Origin: Gracilaria gracilis
Taxonomy: Eukaryota > Rhodophyta > Florideophyceae > Gracilariales > Gracilariaceae
Assembly (NCBI GenBank): GCA_030374805.1
Contig: JARGSG010000259.1
Location: 1-30,791 of the forward strand
Length of the DNA: 30,791 nucleotides
Direction of reading: 5' to 3'
Shown here: positions 19,197 to 29,171 of the stretch, in pieces
How the letters are laid out: every line of letters begins with the position of its first letter
Numbering within the stretch: position 1 is the first letter of the stretch
The notes under the pieces: generated by a model
Seen by the model: the letters and a program-made list of their open reading frames with translations, nothing else
What the model was told of the DNA's origin: nothing
The model's database searches: none
Translations under genes and position numbers: made by a program

Positions 19197-21249
19197 TGCT
19201 GGAGGCTCCCGTGCTCAGTTTTTCTGAGCTTCGCCGCCAGTCTGCGGAGGTTGCGATTCCGCAGGAGCGGCTACGTTTCCACCATGAGGTGGCTCCGTTC
19301 CCTGTTTCTCAGACTGAGTTTCCGCGCTTCGCACGAAGGTACGATTTGTTGGGAACACGTTCCCGTTCAGCGGGCGTCAACAACTCATACTGAGGTATGA
19401 TTTTTCGCCCATATCCCGGATGGGCATTAGACAATTCGGAGCGATGTGTCCCATGCCTGTAACAGGTGTGGCAAATAAGGTGCCGGGGACCCGGAGGTTC
19501 CGGATTCGGCTGTCGGCGCTCCTGTCGTGGAGGATAGGGATCCCTCCAACCAGGACGTTGCGTACGATATCCGCCAGAATGCGGCACGTGCAATGCCCGG
19601 GACTTGACGTCCGGCGTACAGAACGGCGTCTGCGTCAGCAGAAGACGGTTCCGTCGTCGACGGCAATTCCGATGTTGGCATAGAACCATCGTCCTGTAAC
19701 AGGTGAACGTTGTCGTACCCATCCTGGGCTGGTCCTCGTGAATGAGGCAAAGAAGAGTCTCTGCCCTCCAAGTGAAGGAGTCGGCGCGTATGCGTCTTAG
19801 TGCCGACACGTGCTCGGAATGCATCTCCCTCAGCTTGGGCAAATTGTACGAGTTCCAGATAGGTAATCCGGCGTTTATCTTCCCGACGACGGGCAACGAG
19901 AGTCCGAATCGATCGGTCTAAGCCATCAACAAACATGGTGCATCGCTCGGCCGCAGAGTACACGTTACCACAGCGGTGAAAGGCCCTTATTCAGGCGTGT
20001 GGAGTAAACAGTTTCCGACTCGTCGGCTTTCTGCTTCGTGTCTCGCAGCGCGAGTATAGCACCCTGTATCGCATTGCCTGTCGCGTAAGAGCGTAGGAGA
20101 TATTGTACCGCTTCCGGCCAGCACGTAACTCCTCCTTCGGAGGCTCGAGACGACCCACGAACCGAATTGTATTGGTCTTCGGCTAACCCCGTTAGAAAAT
20201 AGGGCAGCGCGATGTAGGGCCCTGTGCCTCGCTCATCCGAAGTACTTCGGCTTCCGCTACGAAGCGGGCAAGAAAGTCCAAGACCAGAATTGGATCCTCC
20301 CCCGAGAACTTATGGGGCTTGAGTGTAAGCTCCATTTGGCGAAGATGATTTCGCACCTTGCCAGTTCCACGAGGAGTCCTCCGTGGCGTAGTGTCCTCTA
20401 GGCCGATAAAATCGGTACGATAGTAGCTTCCGATACAGTAAGTTCGTCGGCTTCAGCTCCTTTAATCCAAGGTGTTTCCGTCCTTTTCGTACGGCCTCGC
20501 GCAACGCCATATGTGGCTTCAGTAGCCCGAGAATGGGAAGCGCGATGACGAGAGCGGTCGTTCTCGCTTGCCGACGAATCGGATGAAGAACCCCCTTGGT
20601 GGGCTTCCCTCTTCAGAAGAGGAAGAAGAAGATGAGTCCAGACTCCACTTTGACCTTCTTCTTTCGAGCCGGGCGATCCCGGGAGCGGTGCGAATGCTGA
20701 GAATGCTCAGAAGCCGGAACTCCGGGCACAACTGCATCAGCAATGATGGTTTGCTCGACCGTCTCCAGACGGGCCGCCAAGCGGTTTAAGCGTTCAGCAG
20801 CCTGCTCGTGCAGGGCAGCCGACACTTGTCGGTCTTCCATGATCTGGTTGACATCAGACCCGTAGAACACGGACGTCGTCCGAAAAATCCCGAACATGGG
20901 CTTCATCAAGCCGTTGCCGGATCTTCGTTATCTCCTGACTCAGGCCAACCTGCGAACTCTGCAGGATTCGCACGTGGGCCTCAACTTCTCGGAGGGTAAA
21001 CTCGTCGGACTTGGACGACATAGCTTCGGCCGCGGTAGCGGATTGTGCCGCAGGCGCGGATTCAGCGGGTCCACGAGTGGTGATGGGGGGCTCCGTATCA
21101 GAACGGGCACCCCGGGAAGCCGGATTCCGGTCGTCATTGCCTGAGACATCCAGGATATCCTTCGGCAACGGAGGCAAACTCTGCGAAAATCCGGATGCTC
21201 CGGGCACAGAAGCAGCCTTAGAGGGGCCACCCTTGCCACGGGACGACAT
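19197..21249 (-). pseudogene. gag: gag, frame-broken reverse copy with intact start
   Basis: The ATG at 21249-21247 lies 165 bases downstream of the 5' LTR and opens a 131-codon frame with a Ser/Gly/Pro-rich N-terminus and a heptad-like helical stretch (about residues 85-120), a probable coiled coil. Pieces in other frames follow: 20909-20613, a poly-Ser/Glu stretch near 20640, 20510-20310, a capsid-like part (about 20270-19700), and the CCHC zinc knuckle region around 19440-19485. The knuckle lies across a frame change here but is intact in the left arm. Net, this arm is 16 bases longer than the left between 20430 and the protease active site. The full product would be roughly 650 residues. 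Sequence error is as likely as real decay. Confidence 0.72.
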
Positions 21250-21390
21250 CGTTATCCGACACAGTCGGCCAATTCACAACCAGAGCGACTTCCGAAAACG
21301 GACAATAAAGGAAACGTTGAAACGGGCACTCCCAACGATTGGGCTCCAAACAACAGAGCCGAACTCCAACGAATGTTGGCAAACAAAGCC

Positions 21391-21410
21391 GATTCTAGGT
21401 CGGGAGACCA
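21391..21410 (-). promoter_or_regulatory. Primer-binding site for a tRNA
   Basis: Three bases after the 5' LTR the minus strand reads TGGTCTCCCGACC and continues to 21391. The complement ends in CCA and fits a tRNA 3' end: acceptor strand TCGGGAG, discriminator A, T-stem strand CTAGG, and the last part of a T loop (GATT) with the conserved A and C61 in place. About 20 bases of match are therefore likely. The amino-acid type cannot be assigned from this alone. It does not resemble the usual eukaryotic initiator tRNA-Met end. Confidence 0.75.
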
Positions 21411-21413
21411 GTT

Positions 21414-22274
21414 TGTGGTGCAAAGCCCTCGACGGGAAACAACAAGCCGCGTCGCGGACGAGCACCTCAGGGTGTTCAGGCCCTGCTCCCTGTGAAGGGC
21501 AGTCGAGCGGCAGAACCCTCCGATAGGGCCAACACGAGCCGGGTGTAAGTCCGGGTGGCCCCGATCTGGGCGTGCAGTCGGAGGTGGAGGGGTGAAGAAT
21601 CAGCTTTAGAAACCGACACTGTCGGACGAACCAATACGTATGGCAGTATCCAACCCAACGGAATGGGCAACGAGGGATCAACAAATGAGCCGCGCAGCGG
21701 AGCACTGACTCACGAGAGTGGGGCGGCAAGCCCAATACCAAAAGGGACAACCTGTATAACAGGGCGAAGCAGCAAGAGCCGTATGACGGAAGATGCACCA
21801 ATGGTGACGGAAAAACAATAAAGAAATAGCCGTAACGACGGTCCAGAACTCCTCGATGGTAGAGGCGGTTGACAAGTCCGGATATGCGGCGACTTTCCCA
21901 AGAAGTGGGCTAGAGTCGGGCGCAAGCTGCGACAAGTCAGAGCCAAAGTCCTCCTTGAGGTTTACTTCCGTACAGTGGCGGCAAGTGCCGCCACTTATAT
22001 ACGGCACTTGAAAATATCAAGTAAATATCTAAGTAACCGGCACTGCCGGCCATGACACTACACGTGGACTACCCGTGAGGGATTGCCACGGCGCACCCGA
22101 CATCGGGCCATTGCAGACACACGTGTCTACAATTACTACCCTTCCTAGGCGCACCCCATAATGGGCATAATAAACTAATAACTAGTCATATCTAGCGGTG
22201 GCGAGACCGGAAACGGATCAAACTCTTATGAAGAGCTGTAACGCGCATCCCCTGTACAGGGCCATTGCACTACA
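21414..22274 (-). repeat. 5' LTR of reverse copy (861 bp)
   Basis: In element sense it begins TGTAGTGC at 22274 and ends GCACCACA at 21414. The TATA box (TATATAA) is at 22001-21995, so the genomic RNA should start near 21965-21975. It is followed by the primer-binding site and preceded by the ATTTT target duplication. It matches the other two LTRs apart from homopolymer indels. Confidence 0.95.
21995..22001 (-). promoter_or_regulatory. TATA box of the 5' LTR promoter
   Basis: TATATAA in element sense, 274 bases into the LTR, followed by a 7-bp-stem hairpin. It is the likely core promoter for the full-length element transcript. Confidence 0.6.
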
Positions 22275-22279
22275 AAAAT
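22275..22279 (-). repeat. Target-site duplication, 5' side of reverse copy
   Basis: AAAAT on the plus strand (ATTTT in element sense) directly outside the 5' LTR. Its partner is 9915-9919, outside the 3' LTR of the forward copy. The pair therefore belongs to one insertion event even though it sits on two apparent elements. Confidence 0.75.
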
Positions 22280-23346
22280 GGGAAGGCTTGTCTAAGCGCT
22301 CCGATAAGTGCAGCACACTGGTCTACAGCTATCATGCTCTGGGGGAGACACGAACGCAGTCCTTGAAACGTTGTAGAACCCAGATAAAGCTATCTTCCGT
22401 TTCATTTTGAATGTACCCCATGAAGAACGTAGTGAGATGGCCATTGTTGTCCCGCCCGATGATGCTTATAAGCGGGAGACTAAAACGGTTGGCTACCGAT
22501 TTGCAGTCTATAGATACACCGGGGACAATTCCAAACATCTCGTAGTCCCTTCTCCATTCCTGCAGACACCAAGCGACGAATTGAAGCCCATCATTACTTC
22601 CAGTACTGCAGTAAACTTTGTTCAGCTTATTCTCAGACTGCATTTCTATCAAATTCTGATACAGGCGGAGACATTCTTTCTCCTTAGGATAACGTGAGTC
22701 CGATATATATTTAAGACGTCTTCGAAAAGCCGTTTTATCCACAGTCACACCGAACTTCTGCTTAACAAGACTTAAAACGGTACCGTAGCGGAGGTGCAGA
22801 GTGTGTCGAAGATGGTGGGCCTCTTTAACCATTTCGGCGGACATTCTGTTGTTTTGGGGGGATCTGTCACAAGTGTGATTGTGGAAAGCCTTTGCGAAGT
22901 TTGGAGAAAGGGCATAATGCTATGAGCCCGAGTCTGACACACGTACTCTTCGAACCTTGAAGACGTACGAACATTTGTACTCTTCATGGATTTGTAAAGA
23001 GCATACTAGATACCCCCGCTGTAACACCTTCCGTCCGTCATAAGCTACATACTTACTGTCCCCGAATAGACAACTTGAACCCGTAGCCATCTCCAATGAA
23101 TTGCAGATGCTGTAGTACATCTTGCGAGTGGGACACCTCCACCTGTTCGAGATACGCAAGAAATATGCGTCTCACACAATCCTCCTCGGTGTAGCGCTCT
23201 ACATGAGTTGAGATATCCGACACCTCTTCGTCACTGCCTGATGTCCCCCGCCCGTTGTCTCCCTGCCCAGGAATCTTCGTTTCAATCGCTCCTGCTCCTG
23301 ACTCATCACAAAGCGCTATTAAATCCAAAACAGGTGGTGGGGAAGG

Positions 23347-23403
23347 CTTCGTAATATGTTAGTATATAGTGTGGTGCACAGATTGCATGGACTCATATCT
23401 TAC
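23347..23403 (-). other. Spliceosomal intron (57 bp) in the MULE gene
   Basis: On the minus strand it begins GTAAGA, has a perfect TACTAAC branch sequence and ends ACGAAG about 11 bases later. It sits between codons (phase 0), has length 57, and contains a TAA formed by the branch site itself. Splicing joins the protease/zinc-finger frame to the downstream frame and removes the only stop between them. Confidence 0.8.
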
Positions 23404-23539
23404 CGTATTGGTCTTTGTGGTCATGGCCTTATTATCGTGCTTCTTTGGGACTTCAATGACGGAACTATCTTCAGATAGGGCTGCCTCCTTCTCAAAATCA
23501 ATATGAATAACCTCAACATCACTACACACCCCTGCATCT

Positions 23540-23635
23540 TGTGTACGCTTCTCTGTACGCTCCTGTATACCCTCCTGTGTATGCTCCTGTTTATGCTCCT
23601 GTGTATGCTCCTGTGTACGCTCCTGTGTACGCATG
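23540..23635 (-). repeat. 12-bp coding minisatellite (Thr-Gln-Glu repeats)
   Basis: About eight imperfect copies of a 12-base unit (plus strand TCCTGTGTATGC with variants). On the coding strand it gives 4-residue repeats of the type Arg/His-Thr-Gln-Glu at residues 520-549 of the protease/zinc-finger segment, just before the intron. It is probably a flexible charged linker between the zinc-finger and transposase halves. Confidence 0.85.
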
Positions 23636-25682
23636 TACTCCCCGTCCTCCGGTTGTATCCAATCTGCAGCAAGCCAGTCGTTCACACTCTCTGGGCGTGG
23701 AGGTACTACCGCCTTCATGAAGTCAGCCTCATCGTCATCATCACCATCTTCAGCTGACAGGCTCTTTAGAGCAGGTGGGATGTAGTGAATGAACGGGACG
23801 CGGAACTCTGACGGACAGTTCTTCAATATTGCTTCCTTCACAGCCTTCCTCCGTTTCTCTTTGTTTCCTCGTTCGTTCTCCCGTAACCTCACGTGATTGT
23901 GCATTCCAGAGAAGCTCACAAACCAGCCCTTTCCATCCCGACGAGCCTTCGCCATAATCGCTGCTTTGCACCCGCAGCCTGGGTGTTTCTTTTTGTACTT
24001 CAAACATCGCAACCTCGCGTTCAACCTGTATTCTGTAGATCGCGTTACTTGTTTACAGAATTGCACGCCATACTCAAATCCCTCCACCTTAAATAGCTCC
24101 GAAATGTAACCTGGCAAATCGAAGACGTTCTGTTTACTCTTCTTGTTGCTCTTGTTTTGGGTTCCAGCACCTGCTTCCTCTGCTTCTTCGTTTACTCCCT
24201 CTCTTCCGTGAATTAAGACTGGTATGATGTTCTGCTTATTTGGCTGTTTACTACTTGGCTCCTGGGTGCTCGCACCAGCAATTTTTTTCAAACTACGTCC
24301 ACGACCACGATTGTCACAGATCTGGGTGTTCCCCAATTCTTCTATGGTGAAAGTGTGACCGGACTTCGTCCTGTGTCGAGCGGCGTAGACTTTCTCCCTG
24401 TGCTTCATCTGCAGTTCTAGGACTGCACGTTCATCACTAATAGGCAGAATGTGAGAAATATCCATCACTGTCAGAACATGGGCTTGTGCACATGCCCATC
24501 GGTAGCGCTCTGTGAGCTCAGAAGCACACTTCTGAGTAAAACTTGCCTTCGGGATGACACCAGTAGTGCGAGCAAATTGTGACATCATCGAAAGCACATA
24601 CGCTCCACAGCTGAACCTATTTCGTTGCTTCTCATACCCTAGCACGTCGATTATGTAGTTCTCGGAAGGATAGATCCATTCAATTCTCTCCTCACGGGCA
24701 TTCTCAATTGCTCGAGAAATGAGCTCCCGGCAGGACTCGGGGCAATTCCAGTTCAAACTGTCTCCCCAGTTCATTCTCCACCTATTCCTCTTCACCTGTT
24801 CAGCTAGGAGAACGCCCCAATGAACTCTATCGACGTTAACTGGTACAATTATTGTCGTTATAGGTTCTGGGCTCAAGTAAAACTCTTCTACAAATCGGTG
24901 TTTGTAACGCGAAATCACCTCACCTTTCGTCTTCTCACTAAGAGATGTATATACGGCCGTGTTACTGCTTAACCGACATGCAACATCCACAGGTATAAAA
25001 ACTACTCCCGACAGAGGTTCCAGTTCCAGTACGCCAGACCCAAATAGCATGTTGCAAAACCATTGTTTCTCCTTGGAGGAAGTAATAATACTTGGCCCAT
25101 ATACGCCTTTGGAATCGGTGGTGTTTTGCAAAAGAATAGTAAGGTAGTACCATAGTCGACGAAGCTCATTAAAGCCAGGCGAACGCACTCTATTGAAAAC
25201 AATTCCGGTGTGTTTTTGAATCGATCGGAAAAATATATTGATATCGTCTTGATTGTGTCCTTGATCCGTTTTTCTTCGAGCGGTGTGAGAGAGCGCACGA
25301 TAGAGTTGGCGGTATTGAGGTCTTCACTGCGTTTAACAGGGTTGAAGTCATCGTCCACTTCATCGCCGGAGTCTTTGTTGCGGGGATCAAGAAATGCTAC
25401 AACGTCCGCGTCTAGGGTATATGGAGGCGGATACCTAACGGACGGTTCAGTTTCCTTAGCGAACGTAATCATGGACGGTAGGGCGTCTAAACGGTAATTG
25501 TGAAAGAAGATAATTCGGACGGTAGGGCATTTGGAACAAGGATCAAGACCTATTCTTTGCGACGAGCGTGGCGATGTTAGCTCAGGAGCTTGGTTGAGCA
25601 GCTGGAGCTTACCGTCGTCACGGCTCACTTTGAGCCGAAACCGCGCGCTTTTTTGAACTCTTGGGCAGCTGGAGCTCGTCAC

Positions 25683-26375
25683 GTAGCTTGAGTGTGTTGG
25701 TCACGCCCCTGCGGTGCGTGGACGAATCATACACCGAGCTACGGAGGTTCCAAGTACTTGTCTGCAGGCAGTTGGTACGGATGGGTCACATGGTGTCATT
25801 TTCGTAACGGAGGTTCTAGGCGCAAATGCTACATAGGAAGAGAGGTTCTGGAACCTCTCTTCCACATACTTCACAGTGCGTAGATTTGCCGCAAGCCATG
25901 GCAGGGGGCATGTATTGAATTCTCGGCGTGAGAAGTGCATATGCCTGTACAAACTGATTGGCCATGGGCATATCACGGCTATTCCAGGTACCAACGGTAC
26001 GAGTTTGAGAGACGTGAGCTTGGTCGGAGTCTATCTACCTTCGTAGTACTTCCTCACTGACTCGAATGAAGCAGAATGACTTCTGAAAGTAACCGGCAAG
26101 ATGGTTGCTTCCACTGACTCCGATAAACAGGGATGACATGCATACGGTAACAGGAAGAAGAACGAAGCAATGTACGAAGGTATATACGAATGTATATCTA
26201 CTGTAGCTCAACCGTTGGCGACTGCGCGAGGACGAAGAGGTTTCGTCTCACTTGAAATACTGTAATAGGGATCTGTGTTGCACGTGGCAACATCTGGGGC
26301 AACCTTTGCTTGTCACACCCGTCACACTAAACGATCGCCATCACGCGCTCAAGCCGCTCCCAAGGACTCCACAAC
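25683..26375. other. Intergenic region between MULE and kinase gene
   Basis: No supported gene. It holds a strong hairpin (25836-25863), three nearby copies of GAGGTTC (about 25742, 25809 and 25841), and a small inverted repeat TGTTGC-ACGTG-GCAACA at 26276-26292, about 85 bases before the kinase ATG, whose ACGTG core could be a bZIP/bHLH-type promoter site. One outer end of the MULE should lie here or nearby, but I could not define a terminal inverted repeat. Confidence 0.5.
25836..25863. repeat. Perfect 12-bp-stem hairpin
   Basis: GGAAGAGAGGTT, a 4-base loop CTGG, then the exact reverse complement. It is longer than any of the mini-hairpins in the retrotransposon. It could be a transposon end structure, a transcript-end structure or a protein site; nothing in the context decides. 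Confidence 0.8.
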
Positions 26376-28453
26376 ATGTCTTCCTACCAATACGAACTCT
26401 TCGTCCCAGGGCGTCTCTGCCTGGCCGGTGAACATTCCGATTGGGCTGCGTCGTACCGCCAAGCCTCTCTCCACGCTACAGTCGGTTCCGCTCTCACGAT
26501 TGCTCTCAACCAGGGTCTGTATGCTCAAGTATCGCGCTCATCCGATCTGTCACTTTCTTCGCCCTTGGCTTCCGACTTAATAGTCGCCCGTGAAAATCTT
26601 CTTACTGTCGCTCAAAGCGACTCACCCTGGCGGTATGCTGCAGCAGTTTCGTACATCATTCACACCCGTTTTGCTGTGTCGGATGCAGTTTGTATTCGAA
26701 TTGTGCGGGAGACATTACCACCAAGAAAGGGGTTGAGTTCCTCCGCGGCTGTTTGTGTGCTTGTTGCACGCGCTTACAATGTTGTTTATGGACTCTCGTT
26801 GACAGAAGCCGGAGAGATGGAGATAGCTTATCAGGGCGAGCGTCTAACGGGAAGTGCATGTGGAGACGAATGGATCAAATCGTTGCGGATAGGACCGGGT
26901 CGAGCGGCTCACATGACGTTTGACGGAGAACATGTTTCCCACAAAGTGCTGCCAGATCCAAAAGCTCCCATTCACATTGTAGTCGCCCAAGTAGGTACGA
27001 AGGATACCTCGAAAATTCTCCGTGGTTTGCATGGGGCGTATCCGAACGCAGATACAGCTGAAAGGTACGGCTCCAGAGAAGGAGCGCTTGGAGCTGAGAA
27101 TTTGAGCATGATACAGACAATGAACCAGGCTATAAGAGACGGGGACGCACAAGAGTTAGGGCAACTTATGACAAAAGCACAAGCCACCTTCGACGAAGCT
27201 GCTACTCCATTCTGTCCTGAGCAACTTACTGCCCCCAACCTGCATCGCGTTTTGCAGGATGCAGACGTTCTTCCTCTGGTTCACGGTGGCAAAGGAGGTA
27301 CGTCGCGCCGGTGCACACTTCCTATATGCGGTACCCTGTAACGTATACAATATCTAACTTTCTTTCTTTCTCGACCAACTTCACCAGTGGGAAGCCCAAG
27401 GCGATGGTGCGGTGCAATTTGTGGCGAAGAATGAAGGCGCTGCGCAGCTCTTACTCTCCATTTTGTCAGACAAGTTGAAGACAGACCCATTCATAGTAAC
27501 GGTGGGAAAACTGGGTTCTGCTGCGATCAGCACAAGGCCCGTGTTGCACCCTCAACGACCGTTTTCAAAACAAGGCAAGCTGCAGACAGCCGTCATCCCC
27601 GCTGCAGGATTCGGTACAAGATTATATCCTGCATCCAAGAGTATTCGACCAAAGGCATTGTTCCCCATCATAGACTCTGACGGATTTGCAAAACCTCTTC
27701 TACTTCACTTAGTTGAACAATGTGCCCAAGCGCAAATACAGAGAATCATTATAGTTGTCTCACCGGGAGAGCAGGAAAGTCGGGTTCGCGATGTGTTTAG
27801 CCCGGTATCAAGCGAGCTGTACAAGGCACTCAAGCCACATATGCGGCAATACGCAGACCGTATCGCAAATCTTGGCAAACTTATCGAGATCGATACTCAG
27901 TCGAATCCTAATGGGTTTGGTCATGCTGTTTCCTGTGCCAAACTTGCAGAAGACGAACCCTTTCTGCTGTTGCTAGGGGATGTGGCTTTTGAGCCAGGAC
28001 AATCGAACAAGTCCTGTGTACTACAAGTTTTGGAAGCATACAATCAAAATCCTTCAAGGAGTGTTGTTGGAGTGTTGCCGTGACAGCCCTAGCCAAGCAT
28101 AGAGCCGAGCATATGGAGTCGTGAAGATAGGGACGAAATACGACCGAATGGAGAGCGCGTAGCAATCGAGAAGATGGTAGAGAAGACCAGGCGCTGAGGA
28201 GGCAAAATCGCTAGCTAATTGATGATGTGTGTAACATCATACTGGGTCCCTACGCGTTCACCCGCTGCTGATGAATATGTTACGCGAAGATGTTGAAGCT
28301 AATAAGCAATTGAATGGAGAGATCCAATTAACTCCCGCTATGAGTGCTGTGTTGGAAGAAGAAGGCTTGGATGCCATGTTACTAGACGGCTCCGCGTATG
28401 ACACCGGGAACGCTGTTGATTACAGGAACACGTTAAGTAGGTTGGGCGTTTGA
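26376..28453 (+). CDS. Bifunctional GHMP sugar kinase / GalU-type nucleotidyltransferase fusion, with one intron and several frame breaks
   Basis: The N-terminal half is a GHMP kinase: motif 1 near residues 9-18 (Val-Pro-Gly-Arg...Gly-Glu-His), the ATP-binding Pro-x3-Gly-Leu-Ser-Ser-Ser-Ala near 122-130, and motif 3 Gly-Gly-Lys-Gly split by the intron 27298-27387. The C-terminal half is a sugar-1-phosphate nucleotidyltransferase: Gly-Phe-Gly-Thr-Arg at about 27607 with the following Pro-Lys, Gly-Asp near 27977, and a GalU-like C-terminal end (Asp-Thr-Gly-Asn-Ala) before the stop at 28453. Together they would phosphorylate a free sugar at C1 and activate it to an NDP-sugar, a salvage route in the cytosol; the sugar is not known. 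Breaks: an apparent pair near 26862-26890 (the expected Met-Asp-Gln appears in another frame), an extra C after the intron (27393-27396), and three or more between 28080 and 28270. The ATG at 26376 opens the domain directly. Confidence 0.82.
27298..27387 (+). other. Spliceosomal intron (90 bp) in kinase gene
   Basis: Begins GTACGT, has a branch-like TATCTAAC, a pyrimidine run and ends TTCACCAG. It is a phase 1 intron. Splicing joins Gly-Gly-Lys-Gly to Val-Gly-Ser, restoring the glycine-rich GHMP motif 3. The frame is then lost a few bases on through an extra C in a CCC run. Confidence 0.8.
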
Positions 28454-29171
28454 ACTCCTGCTTGAACAGATACGAAGACCACCATGGCCCAGAGCAGGGG
28501 TGGTCCGGGCAGTACGTCGAGGCCTGCAGCTGACTTCGCCTTAGGCAAGCAAGAAACTGGTTGTAACAAGGGATTAATTGCTGCCCAAGGTATCACATGT
28601 AGAATATCACAGAAACTGTAGGTCCTGTCATAGAACAAGTAGGCCTCGTTTGGAAGAGGGTCACGTCCGTTTGTGCCATGGTACTAGTAGGCTAGGGGAA
28701 CATAGTTGGTAGAATGGTGATGCCCCCGCGCAACACTGGAGTGACTAGCGTTACCCCTTTAGGTCGCCATCTTTACATGTTTCCTTGCAGAGATAACATT
28801 TTACCCTTGGCTAAAAACTGCAAGTGAATCAGCCAACGAAAGTGATGTTGATGCTCGAAGGAAGACTCGGGCCAACGCGAAGCATCATTTTTTTCCACGA
28901 CTTTTGTGCAGAGAACAAGCGGGTAGTTTTAACTACAGATACAGGTAACAAGGTTAGATACTTTGTCTTGCATGGCTTCCTGAGCGCAACAAGCCGATCA
29001 AATCCAGAGTTGGACCAACCTCCAGAGCAAGGGGATCACCTCGTGATTCACCAGTCGTGAACATGAATCATCGTCAAGACCAGGGAGTTCACTCACGTAG
29101 GTACCGGATGCAGTGATCAGCTGTACATATGTACGATGCTTTTAAGTTCTCACTAGAAGGTGATCATAACA
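28454..29171. other. Intergenic region between kinase and helicase genes
   Basis: No supported gene. A 78-codon plus-strand frame (28824-29060) and a 72-codon minus-strand frame (28638-28420) show no recognisable motif and are within what chance allows. It should contain the 3' end of the kinase transcript and the helicase promoter; no clear signals are visible. Confidence 0.5.

Larger units (their letters stand above)
10405..20430 (-). repeat. Right arm of 20-kb inverted repeat
   Basis: Reverse complement of 1-10018. The inner end is sharp: the arms share the bases around CGCCCATCCAGAGC, then diverge at 10018 and 10405. Unlike the left arm, the element here continues beyond 20430 into its gag start, primer-binding site and 5' LTR, so this copy is structurally complete. 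Confidence 0.93.
10510..22274 (-). mobile_element. Ty3/gypsy chromovirus-type retrotransposon, structurally complete reverse copy (11.77 kb)
   Basis: Bounded by two LTRs of 866 and 861 bp. In element sense it runs: 5' LTR (22274-21414), primer-binding site (21410-21391), gag (ATG at 21249), protease (Asp-Thr-Gly at about 18938), RT-RNase H-integrase-chromodomain (a 1448-codon open pol frame ending at 13743), hairpin-rich spacer with internal polypurine tract, antisense ORF (plus strand), polypurine tract and 3' LTR (11375-10510). The LTRs differ only by five single G residues in homopolymers as far as I could compare by eye, which implies recent insertion. It is unusual for its size and for the extra antisense module. 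It interrupts a MULE transposase gene. Confidence 0.93.
22275..25472 (-). pseudogene. MULE transposon protein: ULP1-like protease + zinc finger + second zinc finger + MULE transposase (upstream part)
   Basis: Mutator-like element protein read on the minus strand. The segment 25188-23359 has a ULP1/C48-type cysteine protease triad (His123-Trp, Asp143, Cys194 in Phe-Ser-Cys-Gly) and then a FAR1/WRKY-GCM1-like zinc finger (Cys395, Cys405/407, His430-Asn-His432). After a 57-bp intron, 23346-22850 carries a second Cys/His region ending His-Asn-His-Thr-Cys, and 22844-22332 carries the transposase core with the first catalytic Asp in Ile-Asp-Cys-Lys followed by Asn-Arg-Phe-x-Leu-Pro-Leu. The second Asp (Val-Asp-Gln-Cys-Ala-Ala-Leu) lies at about 22320-22350 in another frame, just before the retrotransposon. 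Frame breaks occur near 25210 and 22365, with an in-frame TAG near 22922. The first ATG in the N-terminal frame is 25472; an upstream start is possible. ULP1-bearing MULEs are known in plants (Kaonashi type). Confidence 0.8.

Noticed and set aside
1..22274. Two independent tail-to-tail retrotransposon insertions
   Set aside because: The flanking MULE sequence is also duplicated in inverted form, and the ATTTT duplication pairs one end of each element. One insertion plus a fold-back explains this better.
23540..23635. CRISPR-like short repeat array
   Set aside because: Units are contiguous 12-mers without spacers, in frame within a transposon gene, in eukaryotic DNA.
28824..29060. 78-codon ORF as a small gene
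   Set aside because: No motif, no supporting context, and a length expected by chance.
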